The translations under genes and the position numbers were made by a program. The notes below the pieces were generated by a model. That model was given only the letters and a program-made list of their open reading frames with translations. It did not search any database and was not told the DNA's origin. Below are positions 10,791-21,383 of a DNA stretch of 64,000 bases, in pieces (position 1 is the first letter of the stretch; each line of letters starts with the position of its first letter). Origin of the DNA: Acanthosoma haemorrhoidale (taxonomy: Eukaryota > Arthropoda > Insecta > Hemiptera > Acanthosomatidae); the NCBI GenBank assembly GCA_930367205.1, contig OV884011.1, positions 92,613,474-92,677,473 on the forward strand, written 5' to 3'.

Positions 10791-11412
10791 TAGCGCACTT
10801 AGAAAAAAATCAAATATTTGCTTCCTGATATAATTATTTTTTAATTAATATTAAAACGTTTTCAATGATAAGGGGCTACTATAAATATCAAGGAAAAACC
10901 AATAAATATTAAAAAAAAAATTATACCGAAATTTCTATTTTGATTTATTTTGTAACTGATCTCTTACAATTTAGCAAAAGGTTCTTTTAAATTTAATTAA
11001 ACAAATTTTGCTTTTTGCAAAATTTTCGCAAAGCAATTGGCCTGAGTTCTTGCTTTTTTCTAACAGTTTCTGCTCATATTGCTACTCCCCAAGTTCCACG
11101 AAAAAGTTAAGCAGATTCAGTAGCAGTTGAAAACCGATTCCAAGACGTGTGTAGTACAAAGTAGACCGTCAAAACCATTTTTTAAATTGTAAAAAAAAAA
11201 AATAAAACCTCATACTAAATTTTAGAGATAAGTTCAGTTACACAAGAAATCAAAATTGAAATTTCTTTATAATTTTTGAATATTTATTTGGGCTTTCCTT
11301 AATATTTATAGCCCCTTATCATTGAATATAATTGTTTAATAATAATTGAAAAAGAATCGAAAGTCATATAATTCTATTAGGAAGCAAATATTTGAATTTT
11401 TTAAGAGCGCTA
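10791..11412. mobile_element. MITE / fold-back element with ~190-bp inverted arms
   Basis: The left arm (10791 to about 10975) and the complement of the right arm (about 11225-11412) align over nearly their whole length. Shared blocks in order are TAGCGC, CAAATATTTGCTTCCT, CAATGATAAGGGGCT, ATAAATAT, AGGAAA and AATAAATATT. About 250 bp lies between the arms and there is no ORF. Both ends read TAGCGC, so the flanking TA could be a TA target duplication with termini GCGC, as in Tc1/mariner-derived MITEs. The superfamily assignment is inference. Confidence 0.75.
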
Positions 11413-12132
11413 TTTTGGGGGGGGGGCAGGGCAGTTAAGAAAACTATATTAAGTTCCTGAGTAGTTTCACAATTAATACCAGACAAAACAGTCAGAAAAA
11501 AAGTCATATGCCATAAAAAGCTCATATCTTGAGTGGCCTATTGACTTAGTATCACATATGACGGAAGAACCGACAGAAAGTTTAAGACTAGATGTCTTGA
11601 ACACTAGGGACGTATTACGCTTACCAGTAAGCTTGACCAACAGGGCATGTAACTAAAACAAGATACTCACTAATTACTAAGAATTATCGAAATTATATTA
11701 ATTCTAATTCGCCTTTCAATTGATTAATAATAGTAAGATTTTCTTCGCCCAGGTTTTCCCAACCTGTCGGCCGTTCTCTCTACATTTTACATAAAAAAAT
11801 TAGTTACAAATTACTACTATATAGTGCACTCGATATTTATTATCTTATCGAGTTCCAAGTAAGAGTATTAAAGTATAATGATTAAATTTAGGAAGGTTCT
11901 GCAAATTTTCAGTCCTTACTGGACTGTAGCCTCTGTATACTGTGCAAAGGTTTGCCGAGGAAAACAATATTGAACAGCGCTATATGCTTCAATAGTCAGC
12001 GAGCAACTTCGGACTGAATAATTTACAGAATACTTTAAGGCCTGGCAGTTTGTGACGACTCCAATCAACCGATTGACAAGTTATAGTATGCCCCATCAAT
12101 AATGAACGTTACCCACAAAATACAAACAGTAC
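11413..12132. other. AT-rich spacer
   Basis: Begins with a G run (11416-11426) directly after the MITE. No ORF or element recognised. Confidence 0.4.
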
Positions 12133-12637
12133 TGTAGCGAAGCGCTACCCATATATGTAAATTACCCTATACTCTGGTGCATATAATGTATTGTAATTAG
12201 ATGTAAAACATGGTAAAAGCCTTTTCTAGTAATAAAACATAGAGGGATCGGCAGATGTAAACAAGTAACAGAGGGTCGAAGGTACAGCAATAAACCAGAG
12301 AGGATAAGCCACCTGACTGCCATAAATAGACCCGTGCAGACCTTCAGTCACTTTTCCGGGGTCATAAAATGTAAAAGCTATGCCAATAAACATTCCTTAG
12401 GGGACGAGCGATCATGTATCTCGGTAGGTGTGACATCATAAAATACACCCTTGTAGGCCAACAGTCATAAACTTAAGGGGGATTAGCCACCTGGGCATCA
12501 TAAAACATACCCCCTGCAGCCACTCCGCCTTCCGGGAGGGAAGGGGAGATAGTATTTAGATCAAGGAATTTCGCCCTGTAAAGACACTCTTTCCCAGGCT
12601 CCTCATCTAGACAGCCACTATCACTCGTCGCGATACG

Positions 12638-12657
12638 CCAGGGCCCCGGGGCCCTGG
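12638..12657. repeat. Perfect 20-bp GC palindrome, copy 1
   Basis: CCAGGGCCCCGGGGCCCTGG is perfectly self-complementary and sits in an 89-bp unit that recurs at 12727. It is preceded by GTCGCGATAC in both copies. Confidence 0.9.
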
Positions 12658-12726
12658 GAGTAAGCCCACTCAGTCTTCTACTACTCTACTCTTCTCCAGC
12701 CTCTGCATCTCGACAGTCGCGATACT

Positions 12727-12746
12727 CCAGGGCCCCGGGGCCCTGG
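12727..12746. repeat. Perfect 20-bp GC palindrome, copy 2
   Basis: Identical to the palindrome at 12638-12657, exactly 89 bp downstream. The flanking GTCGCGATAC is also repeated, while the spacer is CT-rich and diverged. Confidence 0.9.
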
Positions 12747-13089
12747 AATCTTCTACTAGTCTACTCTCTCTCTGCCACACCTCTGGGCAGTCATCCTGTC
12801 TCACAGCCTCTTGCCGACCTTCTGACGACTTGTAACTATTACGCTGCCGATCTCCCGCCCGAACTCTGAAAACTGGTCTTATTCTTTATGAAACCTCTGA
12901 ACCTCTCTCCTGAACACAGTGTATTGTCGGGACACATCCCTATCAATAAATGGAGTCAGATATTAACGCCTACATGGAACATGGTCCATGTTATAAACTA
13001 CAACAATCCGCACTTGTCACCAGGGCTAGAGTGATTAGGCACTCCCCTAGTGACGCCCCCCGACAAGTACATTAAATATTTAATAAAAA

Positions 13090-13371
13090 ATGAGCTCTGA
13101 ACGAAGTCGTATATGTTCAAAGCTACAGAATATTGTAGACGATACAATTAAATTCGATATTTCAATCACCTCTTCCGTTCAGGATAAAGTTAGCTACTCC
13201 ATATGTGACAATATTGCAAGCCAAAATTCTCCTTCTGAATTTTACGCGTGCGGCACGAGTCACCTTATTCTACATTCTGGTGCGATGCCACGTGAGGAAT
13301 TTATTTCATCCCTCATAAGATTAATGAAAAAAAATAAATCAATAGTAAGTAGGCATTACACCTGGCGGTAA
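13090..13371 (+). CDS. Unrecognised ORF or possible coding exon (93 aa)
   Basis: ATG in an A-rich context, 93 codons, with balanced amino-acid composition unlike the surrounding AT-rich noise. It contains 'YACGTSHLILHSG' and 'REEFISSLIRLMKK'. A good 5' splice-donor sequence, GTAAGT, occurs in frame at 13345-13350, so the true coding part could be an exon of 13090-13344 (85 codons). No signal peptide or membrane segment is visible. It lies about 115 bp after the LTR-like block, so it could belong to that element or be an unrelated host exon. I do not recognise the family. Confidence 0.3.
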   Translation: MSSERSRICSKLQNIVDDTIKFDISITSSVQDKVSYSICDNIASQNSPSEFYACGTSHLILHSGAMPREEFISSLIRLMKKNKSIVSRHYTWR

Positions 13372-15352
13372 ACATCAATGCTACGTGAAAAAGCATTAAT
13401 AAGCGTTAATGAGTTAGATATTAAAACAAATGTGATAATTAAAAAAACTTGCGCCATAATATATTAATTTTAAATTAATCATAATATATGGTCATCACAT
13501 ATTAGAAATTTTATGTAAATTGTAATTAATTAAGTAACTAATCAGAATCATAATGGAATCAGGATTAAACATCTTAAGTGATGGTTTTATCCCATAATTA
13601 AAAAAAAAGTATTAATTGTCAGTATGGATGAAATCTGTATCCATATATCCTAGACAAGTTGCAATATACCTTGATACATACACCTTGATATGATCTATCA
13701 TTTGTTCAAAATAAATTTTCTTCTCTGTTTATTTTCATACGTGCATGATGGGGCGTATGACGAACCATTAATCTTAGGCTTTTATATGTTTTCCTGGGGT
13801 GGTACGATTTATTTAAAACTAATTATCATACAGTTTAGTTCGATTTGAATGGTTGTCTATATTGGTTGAATGGTTAGTTGGCGTGTTGATTAATTGAGTA
13901 ATTAGACGTGATTCGATCCCTTGATCTCCTGTTGTTGCCTGATTAAGTCATCGAATTCCCTCAAACCGATGAATCCTTAGCACATTCTAATTAATTCGTT
14001 ATATATTCTTAGAAAAATCCCCAGAGGCAGAATTTTTAAGGATACTAAAATGTAGTATGTTTAAAATCACCAAGAATTATTTGTATTTTACTGTATGTGT
14101 TCATAATCTTAAACAGAAATATGTAACTTTCAGTTTTTAAAAGCTTCTGAGCTAGTTCTTGATATGTCGTAAGTAAAGAAAGGAAAAAAATTTCATGTTT
14201 CCCTTTTTCTTTTTTTTTTTTTTCTATTTTCTGTGATTGTATATTTACTCCAAAATAGTAATCTGGTTTGTTATGAAATTACGATGAACAATTGATGTAA
14301 TTTTTTGATTTATATTGTAGAGGATATGCACAAACTGTCTTTACCTATTAGGAAGAAAAATACCTCAATTCCGAACCTTCTATTATACATTTAAGTTGCT
14401 TAAAATATACAATTTCTTATAATAACATATTTAATCCTCTCTTTGGAAGGACAACCCTTTTAGCCACTTCACACAGTATCAGTAAATAACTCAAATTGAA
14501 CTTACAATGATAGCTAATGCTATAAATTACATATAAATGTAAAAAAAAAATTATATTTACCCATTTAGGATTGCTGACGGAACATGTAATTTTTTTTATG
14601 TGACAAAGACCTACAAGCCCATAAACCTGGTGCCCTCGAGAACGTTATCAAGAAAAGCTGAAAATATAAGTGGTCCAAGCTCAATGAGATGTTGAGTACA
14701 CAGTTAGTTTATCACAAACAAACATTATATTATATGTGGTATCATAACATTTGGTTATCACCACACACTTAAATTAATCTCAACACATTAGTTTATGTTT
14801 TGTTTTTTTAAATTAGTTTTCTCATCTTTAGGAATTTATGAATGTCTTGCTCATTTTTTGCCTCACATTTCTTTTTAAAAGGATCATTCCATACTTCTTT
14901 ACAAAATGAACCCTAAGGGGCCTCGTTGAGGGAACGTTTATGACAAATTGCTGATGTAAAACCCAAGATAAAACACGAGGAAGATCCATTTTTCTCCTAA
15001 GAAAAAATATGGTGCAGTTTGCAAGGGTGGGAGATAATAGAATGTAATAAGGGTCTGAGATTTCAAATGAGATTTAACGAGCAGGCAGTTTCTTGCAAGG
15101 TTTGAAAAACAGCTTCAAGAATAAAGCATCATTAAAAACGATGAAAAATGAAAGGAAACCTTTTTAAACCATTTTGTGAATTCTCCTCTTTGGTTGAATA
15201 TGCATTGAACATGGAACTCTTAATTATTATTTGAAAAATAATTATTTAAATTGTGTATTCAGTTCTTTTGAACATGAACTTTCATGACGTACTTATGCTT
15301 AAAAATGTATGAAAGCAATGAATGCCTCCTTTTTTTTATTTAAAAAGTTACA
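13372..15352. other. AT-rich intergenic stretch
   Basis: No coding signal apart from the small tRNA-like segment listed separately. Poly-T near 14209-14223 and A runs near 14541-14550. Confidence 0.45.
13866..13930 (+). repeat. tRNA-like segment, possible SINE head
   Basis: Contains TGGTTAGTTGG, which fits the Pol III box A consensus, and about 36 bp later GATTCGATCCC, one base off the box B core. Spacing is tRNA-like. No convincing acceptor stem can be drawn by eye, so it is more likely a SINE relic than a tRNA gene. Confidence 0.3.
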
Positions 15353-15366
15353 TATTAATATGTGTG
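15353..15366. repeat. Target-site duplication of LINE copy B, 5' copy
   Basis: TATTAATATGTGTG is repeated exactly at 19836-19849, after the LINE tail. A 14-bp duplication is typical of target-primed reverse transcription and fixes both ends of copy B. Confidence 0.85.
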
Positions 15367-15373
15367 GAGTTTT

Positions 15374-15385
15374 TGCGCATGCGCC
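15374..15385 (+). promoter_or_regulatory. NRF-1/Ewg-type palindrome at LINE 5' end
   Basis: TGCGCATGCGCC matches the NRF-1 consensus YGCGCAYGCGCR except at the last base. It lies 8 bp inside the element start, where LINEs keep an internal promoter. The binding role is inferred from the motif only. Confidence 0.35.
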
Positions 15386-15639
15386 ACATCCTGAAACACC
15401 TCTCAACTTCGCTCGTCCTTCAAATACTTTATTCTACCGTTTTTAGGCCACAGTACATCAAAAAAAATTGTGCTACCAGGCAACTTACGTGAGCTGGTCA
15501 CGAGGAAGCCCTCAACACGTAAGTGAATAGCTTATTACATTTGTGCAGAACAAAAGTGAAGTGAAATCGGAGGAGAAGTCGGCCATTTTACATTAGCACC
15601 ATTCGGATCGTTCACTAACGTCCAATTCAATTGTTTCTG

Positions 15640-15715
15640 AGCCAGTCGGTCTTGTGGCTCAGAGCCAAGACCCGTGACTCGCCACTGGAGGTTGTGAGCT
15701 TGATTCCCACCGGCG
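15640..15715 (+). other. tRNA-like stretch in the LINE 5' UTR
   Basis: A box A-like TGTGGCTCAGAGCC is followed about 40 bp later by a T-arm-like GTGAGCTTGATTCCCAC (one mismatch in the stem). The order and spacing resemble a tRNA. Whether it drives Pol III transcription or is chance cannot be judged here. Confidence 0.3.
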
Positions 15716-16016
15716 CTACGTACTTTTTTCCTTACAAACAAAAAACCGTTGTTATGATAAAATAAAATTTTATCAACAAGTAATTTCTCAAAATAAAAAA
15801 AAAAGATCTAGATCACTAGGTCCAACACCGACAACGTCGCCTGTAAAGCGTAAACCGAGACGATCAACCAGGAATGTACAAATAACCTCTTCTGCGGCTA
15901 GATCCATGGAAGAGATACCTCCACAGGCCAGCACATCCAATAATGATCCCACCATAGAGTCACCTTTCTTCACGCCAAACACCTTTGAGGCGTTGAAAAA
16001 TATCCCAGCAGAATAA

Positions 16017-17081
16017 ATGGAAGTCAACAAAACTCCAACACAGCCCCAGCCGCCTCCTATATTTGTACGCAACATTAGCAACTTTAAATTACTATGCTCA
16101 CAAATGAGCAAAATTGTTGGTACCGGAAAATATACGTGCCTAAATCGCTCTCGGGACACGAAAATATCTCCGGACACTCCCGATACTTATCGGGCAATTA
16201 TCAAATATTTGGACGAAACCAATGCTGACTTTCACACCTATCAGCTGAAACAAGGACGCTCGCTCCGAGTAGTAATTAGAAACTTGCACCCGACCACACC
16301 AGCTAACGAAATCGAAGATGAACTCTTTGCTCTTGGATTCAAAGTTCGTCAAATAACGAACGTGTTACGTGAGGATAAACAACAAGAGGGATCAATAAAA
16401 ACGGCGTTACCACTGTTCTTCGTCGATCTCAAGCGAACACCTGGAGTAGAGAAGATTTATGAACTAACACACCTGTACTATACAAGGGTACAGGTTGAAA
16501 AACCATTCCCCAAACGAGACATCGTCCAGTGCCATAATTGTCAGGCATATGGGCACACGAAATCTTACTGCCACCACCCTCCCAGATGTGTAAAGTGTAG
16601 TGGGCAGCACAAAAGCGAATTGTGCAAAAAGCCCCTACAATCGCCTGCGGTATGCGTACTTTGCAAGCAAGGCCATCCGGCCAACTACAAGGGCTGCGAG
16701 GCTTACAGAATGCTGAAGTCGAGGACCGAACAACGCCGTCAGCCAGAAGTGGAAAAACTTGCAGCAAGAAGCGGCCCAGCCAGAAACTTGAGGCCTACTG
16801 TCTCTTTCGCCGATGCCGTTCGCAACAGAGAGCAGTCACAGGCACCACCCAACCCCTGTACACAAGATCACCTTTCCCAGCATTCCGTTCATCCCGTCAA
16901 CCCACAAACTCTATCCCATCCTCAGCCACACATCTCGTACATTCCTCCACCTTCAAGTTCTTCGGATCTCACTAGCCTTTTAACCTCATTTCTTACAGAT
17001 TTCAGAACCCTAATTACTCCTCTCATTTCCCTACTTACAAATCTGGTCTCCTACCTTATCCCCGTTAAACAAAATCCATAA
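16017..17081 (+). pseudogene. LINE ORF1: gag-like nucleic-acid-binding protein (354 aa readable)
   Basis: Jockey ORF1 proteins coat the element RNA. Residues about 85-165 form the region that precedes the zinc knuckles in this family (PRE_C2HC type). Three knuckles follow: CHNCQAYGHTKSYC (172-185), CVKCSGQHKSELC (191-203) and CVLCKQGHPANYKGC (213-227). The C-terminal third is rich in Pro, Ser and Gln. The same frame is open upstream from about 15790 (ATG at 15906) but is cut by TAA at 16014-16016. Protein from 16017 therefore lacks a natural N-terminus of 37 or more residues. The stop codon is joined directly to ORF2. Confidence 0.85.
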
Positions 17082-18617
17082 GTGGATCCTTCCGACTTCT
17101 TATCCATTCTCCTTTGGAATGCGAATGGTGTTCGCACCCACACTAACGAACTGACAGCACTACTCCACGACAAGAACATCGACGTAGCTCTCATTACTAG
17201 CAAACGACCATTTACGATTCGACAGTACCATACTTACCGAACTGATCACCCAGATGGAAGAGCTCATGCAGGTACCGCTGTCATTGTTCATAATTCCATT
17301 TCTCATCACATAGTTCCTTTGGTAGCAAATGATTTCCTTCAGTCCACTGCAGTGTCAATCAGCACCTTCCGTTCCCCCCTTACTCTAGCATCAGTGTACT
17401 GCCCTCCCAATAAATCCATTTCCGATTCCCAATTCATCTCCTTTCTTGACTCCATAGGACATTGTTTCCTTGTGGGTGGGGACTTTAATGCAAAGCACCA
17501 ACACTGGGGGTCAAGATCCACGAATACACGCGGACGTGCTTTGCTGTCTGCACTCACACGGAAACATTGCTCCACGATCTCTCCTGACACAGCCACCTAT
17601 TGGCCATCAGATCCCAACCGAAATCCAGATCTCCTAGACTTCTTCTTCTACAATAGTTTAGGAACACTAAACTATTCACTCAAGCACCTCGATGACCTCT
17701 CCTCCGATCATAGCCCTTTATTATTAACCATTTCCCTAAAACCAATTCACAGACTATCTCCTCCTTCATTTATTAGGGGCCCAGTCGATTGGGACCACTT
17801 CCGTCAGCTTCTTACAGAGTCCGTAAACCTCAAATTATCCCTGAAAACATCCCAAGACCTAGACGATGCAGTGCATTCTTTCACTACTCTGGTCCAGAGG
17901 TCGGCTTGGGAGGCATCGTCACCCCATCGTCACACAAAAATCCACAATCATAATCGTTTACCTCAGCATCTCAAAGATCTAATCCAATCCAAACGCCGCT
18001 CCAGAACAGTGTGGCAAAGATCCCGGCATCCTATTGATCGTCGCACGTACAATCAGTACTGCCGATTGGTAAAGCGGCGATTGGCATCCTTCCGTTCCGA
18101 TTCTTTCAATTCCTACCTCTCCTCTCTGTCCACCAGGGATAACTCCTTGTGGAACGTAACCAAAAAAATCCTAAAGTATCAACCTGTTTCACACCCACTC
18201 CGTCGTGATGATGGGTCCTGGGCGGCTTCGGATGGGGATAGGTCGGAGGAATTTGCTCTGCATCTTACCCATACTTTCACACCTCACCTTTCTCATCAAA
18301 GCCATACTCACAGCACAACTGTGGAAGATTTCCTCACTTCACCTATTCCTCTCTCTCTTCCACCAAAAGCCGTTAATCCCTCTGAGGTCAAATACCTTCT
18401 GAAAAACTTACCTTACCGAAAATCCCCTGGACATGATCTCCTTACTCCTCAAATTCTCAAACAACTTCCTCCTAAAGCCATAATCTTCCTAACCTATATA
18501 TATATAATTGCATTATCCGAACGACGCACTTTCCACTCCTCTGGAAACATTCCATTATTGTCCTATTCGCCAAACCCGGTAAACCACCCAATGACGCCTC
18601 ATCTTACCGTCCAATAA
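17082..18617 (+). pseudogene. LINE ORF2, endonuclease domain and start of reverse transcriptase
   Basis: APE-type endonuclease, residues about 8-217, with WNANG (12-16), GGDFNAKH (132-139) and SDH (208-210) all present. The catalytic-Glu motif (ETRLT in copies C and G) is missing: the text jumps from ALIT to SKRP at residues 39-43, a 15-bp in-frame loss. The nick-making activity should be gone. The reverse-transcriptase N-terminus follows (LPYRKSPGHDLL near 450), then a frameshift near 18525 leads to the stop. There is no ATG at the start; the frame begins GTG directly after the ORF1 TAA, as in copies C and G, so translation probably depends on reinitiation. Confidence 0.85.
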
Positions 18618-18647
18618 GCCTACTCCCTATCCTCTCATATCCTCTCA

Positions 18648-19661
18648 CAAGGCCTTCGCGTTGTTGATCACATCTCCTCAGCCCTTGAAACCAAACAGTA
18701 TTGCACTGCTGCCTTTCTTGATATAGCTCAACCTTTTGACAGGGTTTGGCACGCAGGTTTACTCTACAAGCTCAAAAGATATTTACCACAGACCCTTTTC
18801 CTAATCCTACAGTCCTACCTTTCAAACCGCTTCTTCCAAGTCCGCTGTGGTTTAGAATATTCAAACTACTATCCTATAAATGCAGGAGTTCCACAGGGCA
18901 GTGTCCTGGGCCCCATCCTCTACAACCTATACACCGCTGATGTCCCCTCTACTCCTAATACCTTCTTGGCCACATTTGCAGATGACACTGCAGTCTTGTC
19001 ATCTAACCCAGACCCCGACATAGCATCCCATAACCTTCAAAAACACCTTGACGAGATTGAGTATTGGTGCAACCAATGGCGGATCAAAGTTAATGAAGCA
19101 AAATGTTCCCACATTACCTTCACCCTTTGTCGCACGTCTTGTCCACTAGTTTATTTTAATTCTATTCCTCTCCCTGTATACGAGACAGTACGGTATTTAG
19201 GCTTCCATCTCGATAAACGACTGACCTGGAACCCACATACGAGACTAAAAAGACAAGAACTAAACAGACGCTTTGGACAAATATACAGACTACTTCAAAG
19301 GACATCCCATCTCTCAATAGAAAATAAACTACTAATCTACAAATTTATACTTAAACCAATCTGGACATACGGAATAGAGCTATGGGGGACAGCAAAAAAG
19401 TCGAACATCAAGCGTATCCAATCCTTTCAATCAAAAGTCCTGAGAACAGTAGTAAATGCCCCTTATTATGTCAGCAACAAAACCCTTCATAACGACCTTA
19501 ATATACCCTACATTCTAGAACTCATCCCTTCCAAGTTTACGAAATTCCACAGTAGCCTTTCCAACCACCCTAATCCTGTAGCACAGTCACTGCACTGCGT
19601 CACTCATCCCTATAATCCTCCTCGGAGACTGAAACGGCAGTGGCCTCGTGACCTGCTATAA
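18648..19661 (+). pseudogene. LINE ORF2, reverse transcriptase catalytic and C-terminal part
   Basis: Open in one frame from about 18648 to the stop at 19661. Motifs in order: 'AAFLDIAQPFDRVWH' (first catalytic Asp region), 'NAGVPQGSVLGPILYN', 'FADDTAVLSS' (catalytic FADD, 18981 region), 'GFHLDKRLTW' and a C-terminal 'ELWGTAKKS' segment. About 18600-18650 shows a frameshift plus a deletion compared with copies C and G, which retain a 'FGFR' segment here. The RT is therefore interrupted between its first motifs. Confidence 0.88.
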
Positions 19662-19835
19662 TCAAGTGACAGTGGGAGTCCTGGCAATGGCCAGTTTCTC
19701 CAATCATGTCCTGAATGAATGAGCGAGTGAATGATGAAATGTAAATATGGTATGAATGATCGTATATCTCAATTACTTATTGCCTAGCAAGGCAGATTGT
19801 AATTTTAGCACAATAAAGGAATTTTATTATTATAT
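19662..19835 (+). other. LINE 3' UTR and tail
   Basis: Non-coding. It contains the conserved GAATGAATGAGCGAGTGAAT stretch, a TTATTGCC...AAGGCAGATTGTAATTTTA box and AATAAAGG, followed by a short TTA-repeat tail at the target duplication. The box near the end is shared by copies A, C, E, H and I and is probably what the reverse transcriptase recognises. Confidence 0.8.
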
Positions 19836-19849
19836 TATTAATATGTGTG

Positions 19850-21383
19850 AATATGTATTTGTTTAATAAATACATATTATGTATTTATGAAGGATCAGTA
19901 TGCATATAATACTTCTCTGGGGTAATTAATATCTAGGATAATAGTGGATGATAAGAAACACGTCAAATTAACTTGTGCTTGTTTTGCTCATTTACTTATG
20001 CATTTGTGACCAACCAGAACAAGTTGTTACGATCTTTATAGTATCTAATTTTTAACACATACTGATATAATTAGGTCTTAATTTATGAAAAACATAACCC
20101 TTTTATGCTTAACCTAGAAAGCTAAACTAGAATACAAGCGTAGGTATAAACACAATATACAGGTCCCGTACTCAGTTTTTGGTATTCTGGTCTCACAGTT
20201 TCTGCAGGACTATATGAACAAAACTAATAATGACATCAACTACAATTTATTCCTGCCAGCAAACAGGTTTCACCAAACATCTGAATCTAGTGGAACCTTT
20301 CAGACACAATCGGTTCGCTTGCTGACTTTTTTGACGCCACTGGTATGCCGCTACATATAACATGTCATGTATTCTTGAAAACTGTCAAATCATAAGTCAT
20401 GGTCGCACCTAACTTTTTTTAAAGCCCGTATACAAAAATACTGTACAGAACATGGACACAAAACCATTTATTGTTTTATTAAAATTTCTCAGGAATTTTT
20501 ATTTATTATAGCTAAAAGATAGTAAATATAATGTTATATTTCTAAAATAATAATGTTTCATATTTTAGAATAAAATCCTGTGACGGTCAATGCAACGAAA
20601 TTTTATTGCATGCTATCTTACCATCCTCAAGAACCTATGTAAGCTGAGTATATCAACTAGCTTTTTTATAAACCAAAATAATAAAAAGATAGATCTTAGT
20701 GAAGCAACTCTCCTCAAGGTTTCTTAATCCGATATTTAATTTTTTTTTTTAGGGTAGCGATAACCCAAAATATTGTTGGTGGCAGTTCAACATAAATAAA
20801 TAGTATCAGAATATATTAGTCGGGATAGGTGGGTCCATTTTATTAGCATGGAAATAGTTATAAATTTCTTCCCCGTTCTTGTCAAATTCGACTTTGGTAA
20901 GCAAAAAAGTCTTATTAATGCACATAATTTTATTTTATATTTAACTTTTTATTTCTAATGGTCAGGAAGTCTGCAATTACACTTAAAGGGCCTGAATTGT
21001 CACAGTTCAATTTATCATATTTTAGGATTCTTTTTACATTTTCATCATTATTTTGAGTTATTAATCTGTACACTGTATTTTATCCTATCTGTTTGTTTAG
21101 TATGGAATGAACTCTCATTTAAGATAAATTTAATGATGTTGGAGCCTCACTACGAATATACTTAAGTGGCACTTTTGGAAAATATTGCATGACTTGAGTT
21201 ATTACTATCATCAGGGCTGCGTAAGCTAATGGGAGAACCACTTTGTGCCAAGGCCAGTCCGTTAGAGTAAATGTGAAGTATTTATGTCGTTATTCTTCCC
21301 TTCCTTAATGCATTTTGAGTATTTGAACAGATGTTCGACTTGTTCGATGGGTGTTACCACACGATTGACATTTAGGCTGATGT
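19850..21383. other. AT-rich intergenic stretch
   Basis: No recognisable gene or element. T run near 20740-20749. Confidence 0.45.

Larger units (their letters stand above)
12133..12974 (+). mobile_element. LTR-like block (842 bp) of a retrotransposon
   Basis: Starts TGTAGCGAAGCGCTACCC and ends CGCCTACA, so it has TG...CA termini with a short inverted TGTAG/CTACA pair. Inside are repeated CATAAAA/TCATAAAA motifs, loosely repeated units near 12300-12520 and a late AATAAA (12951-12956) about 20 bp before the end. The bases right after the end are TGGAAC, which would suit a primer-binding site. It is much more GC-rich than the surroundings. No target duplication flanks it, so it is more likely a 5' LTR of a lost element than a clean solo LTR. 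No gag or pol follows. Confidence 0.45.
15367..19835 (+). mobile_element. LINE copy B, near full-length jockey-clade element (4.47 kb)
   Basis: Flanked by a 14-bp target duplication. Order: about 540 bp of 5' UTR, ORF1 (gag-like with three zinc knuckles), ORF2 (endonuclease and reverse transcriptase), 3' UTR, AATAAA and a TTATTATTA tail. This is the jockey-clade layout. Defects are an early stop in ORF1, loss of the endonuclease ETR motif, frameshifts and an internal deletion in the reverse transcriptase. It therefore moved in by retrotransposition but cannot move now. It is the best reference for the other eight copies in the window. Confidence 0.92.

Noticed and set aside
12133..12974. Clean solo LTR
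   Set aside because: The ends look right, but no matching 4-6 bp duplication flanks it and TGGAAC follows as a possible primer-binding site.
15788..16767. Minus-strand ORFs over LINE ORF1 (for example 15788-16177, 16429-16767)
   Set aside because: They lie opposite clear sense ORF1 coding with zinc knuckles and show no family features.
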